Assembly: GCA_052116865.1 (NCBI GenBank)
Contig: JBQKKG010000004.1
Location: 1-64,000 of the forward strand
Direction of reading: 5' to 3'
DNA: 64,000 nucleotides
From: CAUPWF01 sp963515125
Lineage (GTDB): Bacteria > Bacillota > Clostridia > Lachnospirales > Lachnospiraceae
Under the pieces are notes generated by a model that was not told where the DNA came from, searched no databases, and saw nothing but the letters and a program-made list of their open reading frames with translations. Both the position numbers and the translations under genes were made by a program. The stretch's first letter is position 1. Each line of letters begins with the position of its first letter. Positions 25,435 to 34,296 of the stretch are shown here, in pieces.

Positions 25435-25477
25435 CACAGTATGTAGTTTTTAAAACAAATGAAAACACTATATATAG
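25435..25477 (+). promoter_or_regulatory. Pair of NrdR-like boxes
   Basis: CACAGTATGTAG (25435-25446) and CACTATATATAG (25466-25477) share CAC..TAT.TAG and start exactly 31 bp apart, about three helical turns. NrdR repressor sites occur as two such boxes 31-32 bp apart upstream of ribonucleotide reductase genes, and nrdD begins 40 bases downstream. The second box fits the consensus better than the first. Confidence 0.75.
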
Positions 25478-25518
25478 CAGAAAAAGCGCGTGCTAGAACT
25501 AGAGAAGGAGTTGACATT

Positions 25519-27639
25519 ATGATTAGAGTTGTAAAAAAAGATGGAACGAAAGAAGATTTTAACGTCCAAAAAGTTGTGATAGCAGTGAATAAATCAGCTT
25601 ACAGAGCATTGGTGAAGTTTACTAATGAAGAATTGGACTTTATATGTAAATTTGTAGAAGAAAAAGTGCATGGAATGAACGTAGAAGAAGTTGAGATAGC
25701 TGAGATGCATAACGTAGTAGAGGGAGCATTGGAAAACGTAAATCCTTTGGTTGCAAAGAGTTATAGGGATTATCGTAACTATAAGCAAGATTTTGTGCAA
25801 ATGTTGGATGAAGTGTATAAAAAAAGTCAGTCCATTATGTATATAGGAGACAAGGAAAATAGTAACACAGACAGTGCGCTAGTATCCACCAAGCGTAGTT
25901 TGATTTTTAATCAATTGAATAAAGAATTATATCAGAAATTCTTTTTAACCACAGAAGAAATACAAGCATGTCGAGATGGCTATATCTATATTCATGATAT
26001 GTCAGCTAGAAGGGATACGATGAATTGTTGTCTCTTTGATGTAAAAAATGTTTTGACTGGTGGATTTGAGATGGGCAACCTTTGGTATAACGAACCAAAA
26101 ACTTTGGACACTGCCTTTGATGTAATTGGGGATATTGTATTGAGTGCAGCTAGCCAACAGTATGGTGGATTTACTGTTCCAAATGTAGATAATATTTTAG
26201 AACCATTTGCAGAAAAGTCATACTTAAATTTAGTGAAAAAATACGAAGAGTTAGGCATTGAAAGTGAAAAGGCCCAAGCCGTTGCATGGAGTGATTTAGA
26301 AAAAGAAATGGAGCAGGGCTTCCAAGGGTGGGAATATAAATTCAATTCAGTGTCTTCAAGCCGTGGTGACTATCCATTTATTACGGTTACAACGGGAACT
26401 GCAACTAGTAGATTTGCAAAGTTAGCATCCATAAAGATGTTGGAAGTACGTAAAAATGGACAAGGAAGAAAAGATCATAAGAAACCAGTGCTATTTCCGA
26501 AGATTGTATTTTTATATGACGAGAACCTACATGGACCAGGAAAGCCATTAGAGGATGTATTTGAGGCAGGTATTGCATGTTCGAAAAAGACGATGTATCC
26601 AGATTGGCTTAGTCTAACTGGAGAAGGTTATATTGCGAGTATGTATAAAAAATATGGAGCTATCATCAGCCCAATGGGATGTCGCGCATTTTTATCACCA
26701 TGGTACAAAGAAGGTGGAATGAATCCGAAGAATGAAGAGGATACGCCTGTCTTTGTCGGACGATTTAATATTGGAGCTATTAGCCTGCATTTGCCAATGA
26801 TTCTTGCTAAAGCAAGAAAAGATGGGAAGGATTTCTTTGAAGTACTTGATTATTATTTGAATCTTATTCGCCAGTTGCATATACGTACGTATGACTATTT
26901 AGGTGAAATGAAGGCATCTACCAATCCATTAGCATATTGTGAAGGCGGTTTTTATGGAGGAAAGCTAGGGCTCCATGATAAAATAAAGCCATTGTTAAAA
27001 TCGGCTACGGCATCTTTTGGAATTACTGCATTTAATGAATTGCAACAACTATATAATAAGAAATCAATTGCAGAAGACGGTGCATTTGCACTTGAGACTT
27101 TAGAATTTATCAATAAAAGAGTAAATGAGTTCAAAGAAGCAGACGGGCATTTATATGCAATCTATGCAACTCCAGCAGAGAACTTGTGTGGATTGCAAGT
27201 ACAGCAATTTCGGAAGAAATATGGTCTTATTGAGAATGTATCTGATCGCGAATACGTAAGTAATGGTTTTCATTGTCATGTAACAGAAGAATTAACCCCA
27301 ATTCAAAAGCAAGATTTAGAGTATCGGTTTTGGGAACTTAGCAATGGAGGGAAAATTCAATACGTAAAATATCCAATCAACTATAATACGGAAGCAGTAA
27401 AGACATTGGTTCGGCGAGCTATGAGCATGGGATTCTACGAAGGTGTAAATCTATCATTGTCATATTGTGATGATTGTGGACATGAAGAACTCTCTATGGA
27501 TGTTTGCCCAATGTGCGGAAGTAAGAATTTAACTAAAATAGATCGGATGAATGGGTACTTATCTTATTCTCGCGTCAAAGGGGATACCAGACTAAATGAT
27601 GCCAAGATGGCAGAAATTAAGGAAAGGAAAAGTATGTAA
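25519..27639 (+). CDS. nrdD: Anaerobic (class III) ribonucleoside-triphosphate reductase
   Basis: The protein has 706 residues. Residues 1-95 form an ATP-cone allosteric domain (RVVKKDGTKEDFNVQKVVIAVNKSAYRA). The barrel includes HDMSARRDTMNCCLFD and YCEGGFYGGKLGLHDKI. The C-terminus has the zinc site CDDCGHEELSMDVCPMCGSK and the glycyl-radical segment with Gly in RMNGYL. It reduces NTPs to dNTPs and is destroyed by oxygen, so the host grows anaerobically. ATG 25519 follows AGAAGGAG; the longer frame from 25459 runs over the second NrdR box and is unlikely. nrdG follows directly. Confidence 0.95.
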   Translation: MIRVVKKDGTKEDFNVQKVVIAVNKSAYRALVKFTNEELDFICKFVEEKVHGMNVEEVEIAEMHNVVEGALENVNPLVAKSYRDYRNYKQDFVQMLDEVYKKSQSIMYIGDKENSNTDSALVSTKRSLIFNQLNKELYQKFFLTTEEIQACRDGYIYIHDMSARRDTMNCCLFDVKNVLTGGFEMGNLWYNEPKTLDTAFDVIGDIVLSAASQQYGGFTVPNVDNILEPFAEKSYLNLVKKYEELGIESEKAQAVAWSDLEKEMEQGFQGWEYKFNSVSSSRGDYPFITVTTGTATSRFAKLASIKMLEVRKNGQGRKDHKKPVLFPKIVFLYDENLHGPGKPLEDVFEAGIACSKKTMYPDWLSLTGEGYIASMYKKYGAIISPMGCRAFLSPWYKEGGMNPKNEEDTPVFVGRFNIGAISLHLPMILAKARKDGKDFFEVLDYYLNLIRQLHIRTYDYLGEMKASTNPLAYCEGGFYGGKLGLHDKIKPLLKSATASFGITAFNELQQLYNKKSIAEDGAFALETLEFINKRVNEFKEADGHLYAIYATPAENLCGLQVQQFRKKYGLIENVSDREYVSNGFHCHVTEELTPIQKQDLEYRFWELSNGGKIQYVKYPINYNTEAVKTLVRRAMSMGFYEGVNLSLSYCDDCGHEELSMDVCPMCGSKNLTKIDRMNGYLSYSRVKGDTRLNDAKMAEIKERKSM

Positions 27640-28137
27640 ATGCGTTATCATAATATTACGAAAGATGATATGTTAAATGGAGATGGGCTTCGTGTGGTAT
27701 TGTGGGTAGCAGGATGTTCGCATGGATGTAAGGAATGTCATAATCCAATTACTTGGGATCCGGATGGAGGAATACCATTTGAAGAATCTGCCATGGAAGA
27801 GATTTGCGAACAATTAGAAAAAGATTATATTCATGGGATTACATTTAGCGGGGGAGATCCCCTCTATATGGGGAATCGGGAAGAAATTACAACGATTGCC
27901 AGAAGAATACAGGAAGAATATCCGGACAAGACAATGTGGCTTTATACAGGGTATGTATGGGAAGAGATAGAAAATCTTGAAATCATGAAATACCTTGATG
28001 TGCTAGTAGACGGAAAATTTGAATGTGACAAGAAAGATGTGACATTGCGTTGGAAGGGAAGTTTGAATCAAAGAGTTATTGATGTACAGAAAAGCAGAGA
28101 GAAAGGTGAGATAATATTACATGAAGAGAATTGCTAA
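27640..28137 (+). CDS. nrdG: Anaerobic ribonucleotide reductase activating protein
   Basis: This 165-residue radical-SAM activase has the cluster motif CSHGCKECHN (CxxxCxxC), MRYHNITKDDMLNGDGLRVVLWVAG at the start, GITFSGGDPL for SAM binding, and DGKFE. It installs the glycyl radical on NrdD. ATG 27640 abuts the nrdD stop, giving stoichiometric coupling. Its last 17 bases overlap dut. Confidence 0.95.
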   Translation: MRYHNITKDDMLNGDGLRVVLWVAGCSHGCKECHNPITWDPDGGIPFEESAMEEICEQLEKDYIHGITFSGGDPLYMGNREEITTIARRIQEEYPDKTMWLYTGYVWEEIENLEIMKYLDVLVDGKFECDKKDVTLRWKGSLNQRVIDVQKSREKGEIILHEENC

Positions 28138-28633
28138 GTTTCATAAGGTAAGTTTGCAACAATATCAGGAGGCCTGGGTTGATACCTTTGGTGAAACTGA
28201 TGGAATAGGAGAAGTTTATGAGAAGATTCAACTGCCAAAGCGCGCCACAAAAGGTTCGGCTGGGTATGATTTTTATACGCCAATACAATTAACGATTGCA
28301 CCAAATGAGACGGTAAAAATTCCAACGGGTATACGAGTAGAAATGGAAGATAATTGGGTGCTAAAATGTTATCCTAGAAGTGGATTGGGATTTAAGTTTC
28401 GTTTGCAATTGAATAACACGGTAGGAATCATTGATAGTGATTATTTTTATTCTGATAATGAAGGGCATATATTTGCAAAACTGACAAATGATACAAATGA
28501 GGATAAAACCATAGAATTAGATGCAGGGACAGGATTTATGCAAGGTATTTTTGTGGAATACGGAATAACAATTGATGACGATGCAACAGAAGTCAGAAAT
28601 GGTGGATTTGGAAGTACGACTTCCGGTATATAA
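28121..28633 (+). CDS. dut: dUTP diphosphatase, trimeric type
   Basis: The protein has 170 residues. dUTPase motifs in order are GSAGYDF, PRSGLGFKF, GIIDSDY and the C-terminal GFGSTT arm. It makes dUMP and keeps uracil out of DNA. About 30 residues precede motif 1, and motif 3 is followed by an acidic loop (YSDNEGH), so it is slightly longer than the usual 145-155 residues. Overlap with nrdG makes this a dNTP-supply operon, presumably also under NrdR control. Confidence 0.9.
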   Translation: MKRIAKFHKVSLQQYQEAWVDTFGETDGIGEVYEKIQLPKRATKGSAGYDFYTPIQLTIAPNETVKIPTGIRVEMEDNWVLKCYPRSGLGFKFRLQLNNTVGIIDSDYFYSDNEGHIFAKLTNDTNEDKTIELDAGTGFMQGIFVEYGITIDDDATEVRNGGFGSTTSGI

Positions 28634-28677
28634 ATTAATATTTGGGGAATAGTAAGAAAAAAATGGAGGTTCCCTAA

Positions 28678-30030
28678 ATGAAGAAAATCAGTAGTTCATT
28701 AGTTGAAAATACAACATACTTATCAGAAATATTACCAATACAAAAGAGTTTTGATGTTATCCAGAGAGATTTAGTCATAGGAGAGCATCAAAGCTCTTTT
28801 TATTTTGTAGATGGTTTTTCAAAAGATGAGGCCATGCTTAAAATTATGACAGCCTTATTTGGTGTAAAGGCAGAAGATATGCCAAAAAGTGCAACGGAAT
28901 TCTCTAATCTAATTATTCCATATGGGGAAGTAGATATTATTACAGATTTTGACCAAGTCCTTAAGAACGTCTTGTCTGGTGTGACGTGTATGTTTATAGA
29001 TGGATATGAAAATTGTATTGCAATTGATTGTCGTACGTATCCAGCAAGGAGTGTTGAAGAACCTGAAAAGGATAAGTCGTTACGGGGATCAAGGGATGGA
29101 TTTGTGGAAACTATAGTATTTAATACGGCTCTTATTAGACGAAGAATCAGGGATCCACATTTAGTCATGAGCATGCACGAAATAGGTGATAGTTCTAGGA
29201 CTGATGTTGTTGTTTGCTATATGGAAGATCGAGTGGATCAAGGTTTGCTAGATAATTTGCATAATAGACTTTTAGATATTAAGGCGGATGCATTGCCGTT
29301 AAACCAACAAAGTCTTGCAACACAATTATTTAAACGGAAGTGGTTTAATCCATTTCCAAAATTCAAGTTTACAGAACGACCAGATACGGCTGCGGCCTGT
29401 TTGTTAGAGGGGAAAGTTCTTATATTGGTGGATAATTCACCTTCGGCGATGGTTTTGCCTACGTCTATTTTAGATGTGATTGAAGAGGCAAATGATCATT
29501 ATTTTCCAACCATTACGGATGTCTATTTGAAAATTTCGCGTGCACTTATTACGTTTGCAACAGTCTTTTTAACACCAGTGTTCTTGCTGCTTATGCAGAA
29601 TGTAACATGGATACCAAAGACATTTGAATTTGTTATGTTAAAAGATATGGTAAATATACCACTTGTTTTTCAATTGCTAATTTTAGAACTTGCGATTGAT
29701 GGTTTGCGTTTGGCTGCCTTAAATACGCCAAGTATGTTAAGTACTCCGTTAAGTGTAATTGCAGGTATTGTTATGGGAGAGTTCTCTGTAAAGTCAGGTT
29801 GGTTTAACTCGGAAGTTATGTTGTATATGGCATTTGTGGCCGTTGCAAATTATACACAACCCAATTTTGAACTTGGATATGCATTGAAATTTTTGCGCTT
29901 GGCTTTATTAATTTTAACTGCATTATTTAATTGGATTGGGTTCCTGATTGGTTGTATCATTGTGGTATGTAGCATTGTATTTAACAAGACACTAACTGGA
30001 AAAAGTTATATTTGCATTACAAAGAATTAA
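28678..30030 (+). CDS. GerA-family spore germination protein (SpoVAF-like)
   Basis: The protein has 450 residues. The N-terminal soluble part (FDVIQRDLVIGEHQSSFYFVDGFSKDEAMLKIM, GVTCMFIDGYENCIAIDCRTYPARSVEEPEKDKSLRGSRDGFVETIVFNTALIRRRIRDP) and about five later membrane segments match the GerAA/SpoVAF family. The FVDGFSKD style and lack of an acidic N-tail are closer to SpoVAF than to GerAA. These proteins sit in the spore inner membrane and take part in germinant sensing or ion/DPA release. No spoVA neighbours are in the window. AATGGAGG precedes the start. Confidence 0.85.
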   Translation: MKKISSSLVENTTYLSEILPIQKSFDVIQRDLVIGEHQSSFYFVDGFSKDEAMLKIMTALFGVKAEDMPKSATEFSNLIIPYGEVDIITDFDQVLKNVLSGVTCMFIDGYENCIAIDCRTYPARSVEEPEKDKSLRGSRDGFVETIVFNTALIRRRIRDPHLVMSMHEIGDSSRTDVVVCYMEDRVDQGLLDNLHNRLLDIKADALPLNQQSLATQLFKRKWFNPFPKFKFTERPDTAAACLLEGKVLILVDNSPSAMVLPTSILDVIEEANDHYFPTITDVYLKISRALITFATVFLTPVFLLLMQNVTWIPKTFEFVMLKDMVNIPLVFQLLILELAIDGLRLAALNTPSMLSTPLSVIAGIVMGEFSVKSGWFNSEVMLYMAFVAVANYTQPNFELGYALKFLRLALLILTALFNWIGFLIGCIIVVCSIVFNKTLTGKSYICITKN

Positions 30031-30133
30031 TAAGAATTTTAGAGATACATCCGATAAGGATATGCTATAATTATTACATTATGATTTTAAGTTATGAGAA
30101 AACACAGTAGAAATGAAAGATGAGGGAAATACA

Positions 30134-31516
30134 GTGGAAGTTACCAAAGAGGAACGTTTAGGAACTGAAAAATTAGGAAAACTAATCTTTAGCATGGCAT
30201 TGCCAGCTGTTGCGGCTCAGTTAATTAATGTATTATATAATATAGTAGATAGGATGTATATTGGGCATATTCCAGGATATGGGGATATGGCGCTAACAGG
30301 TGTAGGAGTAACATTTCCAATACTAATGATTATATCAGCATTTAGCGCTTTTGCAGGAATGGGTGGAGCGCCGTTGGCATCTATAAGGTTAGGGAAGAAA
30401 GATTATGATGGAGCGGAGAAGATTCTGGGTAATAGTACTGGGTTGTTAATTTTATTTTCCATCGTTTTGACAACAATTTTTATGATATTTAAGACCCCAA
30501 TCCTATATGCATTTGGAGCCAGTGATAACATTATAGGATATGCAGAGGAATATATAACCATTTATCTTATAGGAACGATTTTTGTTCAATTTGCAGTTGG
30601 TCTCAATACATTTATAAGTGGACAAGGAAATGCTAAGGTAGCCATGCTTTCAGTTCTGATCGGTGCAATTATTAATATTATTCTTGATCCTATTTTCATT
30701 TTTGCATGTAATATGGGAGTAAGAGGAGCTGCCCTTGCAACAATTATATCACAAGCAGTGAGTGCAATATGGGTGGTGCACTTTTTGGTATCAGGCAAAA
30801 GTGTTATTAAGATAAGGCGCAAAAATATTAAATTAGATAGGGTTATGGTAGGAAGCATTGCGGCTCTTGGTGTGGCTCCCTTTATCATGCAAAGTACGGA
30901 AAGTTTAGTGAGCATTACATTGAATGCCGGATTACAAAAATATGGAGGGGATTTGTATGTAGGCTCTATGTCCATATTATTGAGTGTTATGCAATTAATT
31001 GTCATTCCTATTCAAGGGATATCTCAAGGTGTACAGCCCATTATCAGTTATAATTATGGAGCTGGAAATAAAGAAAGAGTAGTTGGGAGTTTCAAAAGGA
31101 TGCTGAGTATTTGTCTTGGAGCATCTATAATTGCAGGGGGATTAGCTGTACTTCAACCCAAGATATTTGTAAGTATCTTTACAAATAATCAGGAATTAAT
31201 TGCATTGACGTCAAAAGTGATGCCAATTTTCTTTATAGGCATCTGTATCTTTGGTGTACAGATGGCATGTCAAACAACTTTTTTGGCTCTAGGGCAAGCG
31301 AAAATTTCACTGATGATTGCATTGTTAAGAAAAGTAATTTTACTGATACCGCTAGCGATTGTACTACCAAAGTTCTTAGGGGTTATGGGAATTTATTATG
31401 CAGAGCCAATTGCAGACATTATTTCTGTAGTTGTTACATTAGCAACCTTTCTATTATCTTACAAAAAGATTTTGCGTAATTGTGGGAATAATGATATGAT
31501 TAGTGCAAGCCAATAG
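30134..31516 (+). CDS. MATE family efflux transporter
   Basis: This protein of about 460 residues has 12 predicted membrane segments and two homologous halves. MATE motifs include LIFSMALPAVAAQLINVLYNIVDRMYIGH and NVLYNIVDRMYIGHIPGYGDMALTGVGV in the first half, and GISQGVQPIISYNYGAGNKERV in the second. It exports drugs or cationic metabolites using Na+ or H+. I prefer GTG 30134, which has GAGGG upstream and matches the usual N-terminus; ATG 30113 is an alternative that adds seven residues and lacks a ribosome site. Confidence 0.88.
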   Translation: MEVTKEERLGTEKLGKLIFSMALPAVAAQLINVLYNIVDRMYIGHIPGYGDMALTGVGVTFPILMIISAFSAFAGMGGAPLASIRLGKKDYDGAEKILGNSTGLLILFSIVLTTIFMIFKTPILYAFGASDNIIGYAEEYITIYLIGTIFVQFAVGLNTFISGQGNAKVAMLSVLIGAIINIILDPIFIFACNMGVRGAALATIISQAVSAIWVVHFLVSGKSVIKIRRKNIKLDRVMVGSIAALGVAPFIMQSTESLVSITLNAGLQKYGGDLYVGSMSILLSVMQLIVIPIQGISQGVQPIISYNYGAGNKERVVGSFKRMLSICLGASIIAGGLAVLQPKIFVSIFTNNQELIALTSKVMPIFFIGICIFGVQMACQTTFLALGQAKISLMIALLRKVILLIPLAIVLPKFLGVMGIYYAEPIADIISVVVTLATFLLSYKKILRNCGNNDMISASQ

Positions 31517-31531
31517 CAGGAGGTGCTAATT

Positions 31532-32395
31532 ATGAGGAACTATATTATTACAACAGACAGCACGGTAGATTTACCGATTGATTATTTGGAATCAAATGGA
31601 AATAAAGTGTTATCTTTATCTTATCTCTTAGATGGAATTACATACGAGGATATGGATGGCCTTTCAAGCGAAGAATTTTATAAAAAAGTGAGAGAGGGTG
31701 CGTTACCGACCACTTCTCAGATTAATCCGGATCAAGCAAAAGCAGCGTTTGAACAGATTGTCAAAGATGGAAAAGATATTTTGCATATTGCTTTTTCGTC
31801 TGGCCTTAGTGGAAGCTATAATAGTGCGAGAATAGCAGCAGAAGAGTTGATGGAAAAGTATGAAGGTATAACGATAAAAGTGATAGACTCCCTTTGCGCA
31901 TCTATGGGGGAAGGACTATTACTATATAAAGTAAATGAATTAAAGAAACAAGGGCATTCACTAGAGGAAGTATCAATTTGGGCAAGTGAGAATCTGCAAC
32001 ATATTTGCCATAATTTTACAGTGGATGATTTGAATCATCTGCATCGCGGTGGAAGAGTATCAAAGGCAACTGCAATTATTGGGACTATGGTAAATATCAA
32101 GCCTATCTTACACGTGGATACCGAAGGACATTTGATTAATATTGGAAAAATAAGAGGACGTAAAAAATCTTTAACAGCATTGGTAGATCGTATGGAAGAG
32201 CAGATCCAAGGATATCAGAATGATATTGTTATGATTAGTCATGGTGATTGCATAGAAGATGCAAACTATGTAGCAAAGCAAGTTAGAGAGCGGTTTGGAA
32301 TTGAGCATATTATGATACACCCAGTGGGACCGGTAATTGGTACACATTCGGGACCTGGGACTATTGCATTATTCTTCATGGGGAATCCAAGATAA
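31532..32395 (+). CDS. DegV family fatty-acid-binding protein
   Basis: This 287-residue protein has the DegV pattern: YIITTDSTVDLPIDYL with the ST motif, LPTTSQINPDQ, ILHIAFSSGLSGSYNSA, VIDSLCASMGEGLLLY, HLHRGGRVS and HSGPGTIALFFMG. DegV/FakB proteins hold a fatty acid for phosphorylation by FakA. This copy lies away from fakA, as is common. AGGAGG lies 8 bases before ATG 31532; the GTG at 31523 would overlap it and is rejected. Confidence 0.9.
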   Translation: MRNYIITTDSTVDLPIDYLESNGNKVLSLSYLLDGITYEDMDGLSSEEFYKKVREGALPTTSQINPDQAKAAFEQIVKDGKDILHIAFSSGLSGSYNSARIAAEELMEKYEGITIKVIDSLCASMGEGLLLYKVNELKKQGHSLEEVSIWASENLQHICHNFTVDDLNHLHRGGRVSKATAIIGTMVNIKPILHVDTEGHLINIGKIRGRKKSLTALVDRMEEQIQGYQNDIVMISHGDCIEDANYVAKQVRERFGIEHIMIHPVGPVIGTHSGPGTIALFFMGNPR

Positions 32396-32408
32396 CAATA
32401 AGGTTATA

Positions 32409-32467
32409 GAAAACCCACCATCAATGAGAGTGACCTGTATTGGCAACCTCGTTGATGGTGGGTTTTT
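32409..32467. terminator. Bidirectional terminator between degV and the NSS transporter
   Basis: AAAACCCACCATCAA pairs perfectly with TTGATGGTGGGTTTT around a 29-base loop that may form an inner stem. A flanks the left and T the right, so it can stop both convergent transcripts. Confidence 0.85.
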
Positions 32468-32488
32468 TGAGTTTAGAAAAATTAGGGA

Positions 32489-33844
32489 TTACCAGCTAAA
32501 AAAGCCTAAGCCAGCAGCTACATAGCTTACCAAAATGGCAATAATACTTACTGGAGCAATATATTTAATTACGAAACTAAATATATTTTTCTTTTTAAAT
32601 ACAACACCGTGTTCTTCGACTTCGTCAATAATGGCCTTAGGCTTGATGATGTATCCGATAAAGATGCAAGTTAAGAAAGCCACGATTGGCATTAATACGC
32701 TGTTGCTTATAAAATCAAAGATATCTAAAATAGACATGCCCATCCAAGAGATTCCACTCCATATGCCGAATCCCAAAGAAGATGGAATCCCAATAATAAT
32801 AGATAAGCCAGCTACTAAAATTGTAGAATTTCTACGATTCCATTTCATTTTATCTTGCACAATGGATACAATTGTTTCCATGAGTGAAATTGCGGAAGTA
32901 AGTGCTGCAAAAAATACAAGAATAAAAAATAGTGCACCAACAAAGCTTCCCATAAACATATCATCAAATACTTTTGGTAATGTAATAAACATTAATCCAG
33001 GTCCAGCACCTAGAGCAGATTCATCACCACCAGAGAAAGCAAAAACTGCTGGAATGATCATAAGACCAGATAAGAAAGCAATACCGGTATCGAAAATTTC
33101 AATCTGTTTTACAGAAGATTCCAAATTATTATCTTTTTTCATATAAGAACCATAGGTAATCATAATACCCATTGCTAATGACATGGAATAGAAAAGTTGG
33201 CCCATGGCTGCTAGAATGGTTTTTGCTGTTAATTTACTAAAGTCTGGTTTTAGGTAATATGCAACACCATCCATGGCACCAGGTCTTGTCAAGCCGTAGA
33301 TTGCGATGGCTAAGGATAAAAGAACAAGAATAGGCATCATAATTTTACTTGCCAGTTCAATTCCGTTTTCAACACCCAATAAAACAATAATTGTTGTAAT
33401 TAAGATGAAAAGAATGAACCACAGAACAGGTGCTAATGGCTGGCTTATAAAAGATGTAAAGAAACCATCAGCTGCAGCAGCAGATTTACCACCAGATAAG
33501 AATACAGTAATGTATTTCATAACCCAACCACCAATAACTGAATAATAAGGGAAAATCAGAATTGGGACAAGAGCAGCCATAATTCCGAGAAAACCGAAAC
33601 GCTTGTCAAGAGCTTTGAAAGCTCCAATTGCACTTAATCCAGTCTTGCGTCCCAATGCTATTTCGCCAACCATTAAGGTAAATCCAAATGTAATTGCAAG
33701 AATTAGGTATATTAATAAAAAAGTTCCTCCGCCATATTGAGCAGCTAAATACGGAAATCTCCATATATTTCCAAGTCCAACAGCAGAACCGGCCGCTGCT
33801 AATACAAAGCCAATTTTGCTTGAAAAATTACTTCTTTCTTTCAT
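32489..33844 (-). CDS. Sodium-dependent neurotransmitter-symporter family (NSS/SNF) transporter
   Basis: The protein has 451 residues and 11-12 membrane segments. It opens with the NSS hallmark FSSKIGFVLAAAGSAVGLGNIWRFPYLAAQYGGGTFLLIYL, which forms the Na+ and substrate sites of LeuT-like proteins, followed by GEIALGRKTG and SLMETIVSIVQD. It probably imports an amino acid with Na+. Met at 33844 begins the conserved KERSNFSS segment. The open frame continues 50 codons upstream through a hairpin region and is not accepted as coding, although GGAGG lies 13 bases from the chosen start, which is long. Confidence 0.88.
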   Translation of the reverse strand: MKERSNFSSKIGFVLAAAGSAVGLGNIWRFPYLAAQYGGGTFLLIYLILAITFGFTLMVGEIALGRKTGLSAIGAFKALDKRFGFLGIMAALVPILIFPYYSVIGGWVMKYITVFLSGGKSAAAADGFFTSFISQPLAPVLWFILFILITTIIVLLGVENGIELASKIMMPILVLLSLAIAIYGLTRPGAMDGVAYYLKPDFSKLTAKTILAAMGQLFYSMSLAMGIMITYGSYMKKDNNLESSVKQIEIFDTGIAFLSGLMIIPAVFAFSGGDESALGAGPGLMFITLPKVFDDMFMGSFVGALFFILVFFAALTSAISLMETIVSIVQDKMKWNRRNSTILVAGLSIIIGIPSSLGFGIWSGISWMGMSILDIFDFISNSVLMPIVAFLTCIFIGYIIKPKAIIDEVEEHGVVFKKKNIFSFVIKYIAPVSIIAILVSYVAAGLGFFSW

Positions 33845-33881
33845 AATTAATGTAAATCCTCCTCGGTGCAATATATAATTG

Positions 33882-33922
33882 TGTGTGCGTACGTAAACAA
33901 TTGTTTGTATGTAACGCACACA
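33882..33922 (-). promoter_or_regulatory. Long inverted repeat in the NSS transporter leader
   Basis: TGTGTGCGT on the left and ACGCACACA on the right flank a central AAACAATTGTTT palindrome, giving an imperfect repeat of about 40 bp. A minus-strand promoter TTGTAA-17-GATAAT can be read just upstream (about 33930-33960), so the repeat lies near the start site or in the 5' leader. It is either an operator or an mRNA stem. Confidence 0.5.
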
Positions 33923-34090
33923 GTAGAAAATATTATCGCATGAATATTTGTAAATTACAAGTAAAAATGTTATAATAAAAAAATAAAGTATCAAATTAGG
34001 AAGTGCGAAGCGTTGATGTGAAAAAACACTACGGCAAAATCGAGTATAAATAATATTCAGTATTCAGTATAATGTTTTTAATAAAAAATG

Positions 34091-34119
34091 TTGACATTGT
34101 ACGAAGGATATGATATGTT
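34091..34119 (+). promoter_or_regulatory. infC operon promoter
   Basis: TTGACA (34091-34096) and TATGTT (34114-34119) are 17 bp apart and about 180 bases upstream of infC, leaving room for a structured leader. Confidence 0.7.
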
Positions 34120-34290
34120 ATTAATTGCGTAAAGCGAAAAACAAAGAAGAGTATCCACTCTCACCCTAGTGATAAGTATCCTAGTGGTTTGATATTGAAC
34201 ATTGTAAGTGAATTGTGCGAGCAGTATGCTTATATAGTGATATAAAGTGGATAGTCTTGACTATTCACTTATTTTATTTTATGGAGGTGC
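34120..34290 (+). ncRNA. L20-type leader of the infC-rpmI-rplT operon
   Basis: A leader of about 170 bases ends in a terminator-like hairpin, AAGTGGATAGT/ACTATTCACTT (34245-34270), followed by a T-rich run, just ahead of the infC ribosome site. Upstream segments (CACTCTCACC, GTATCCTAGTGG) could form the alternative pairing. In Bacillus, L20 binds such a leader, which mimics its 23S site, and causes termination. Assignment here rests on position, length and the terminator. I did not verify the L20-binding fold. Confidence 0.65.
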
Positions 34291-34296
34291 ACTACA

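Noticed and set aside
32535..33146. 203-codon plus-strand frame opposite the NSS transporter
   Set aside because: Antisense shadow of a membrane protein gene; no ribosome site, and the sense frame has clear family motifs.
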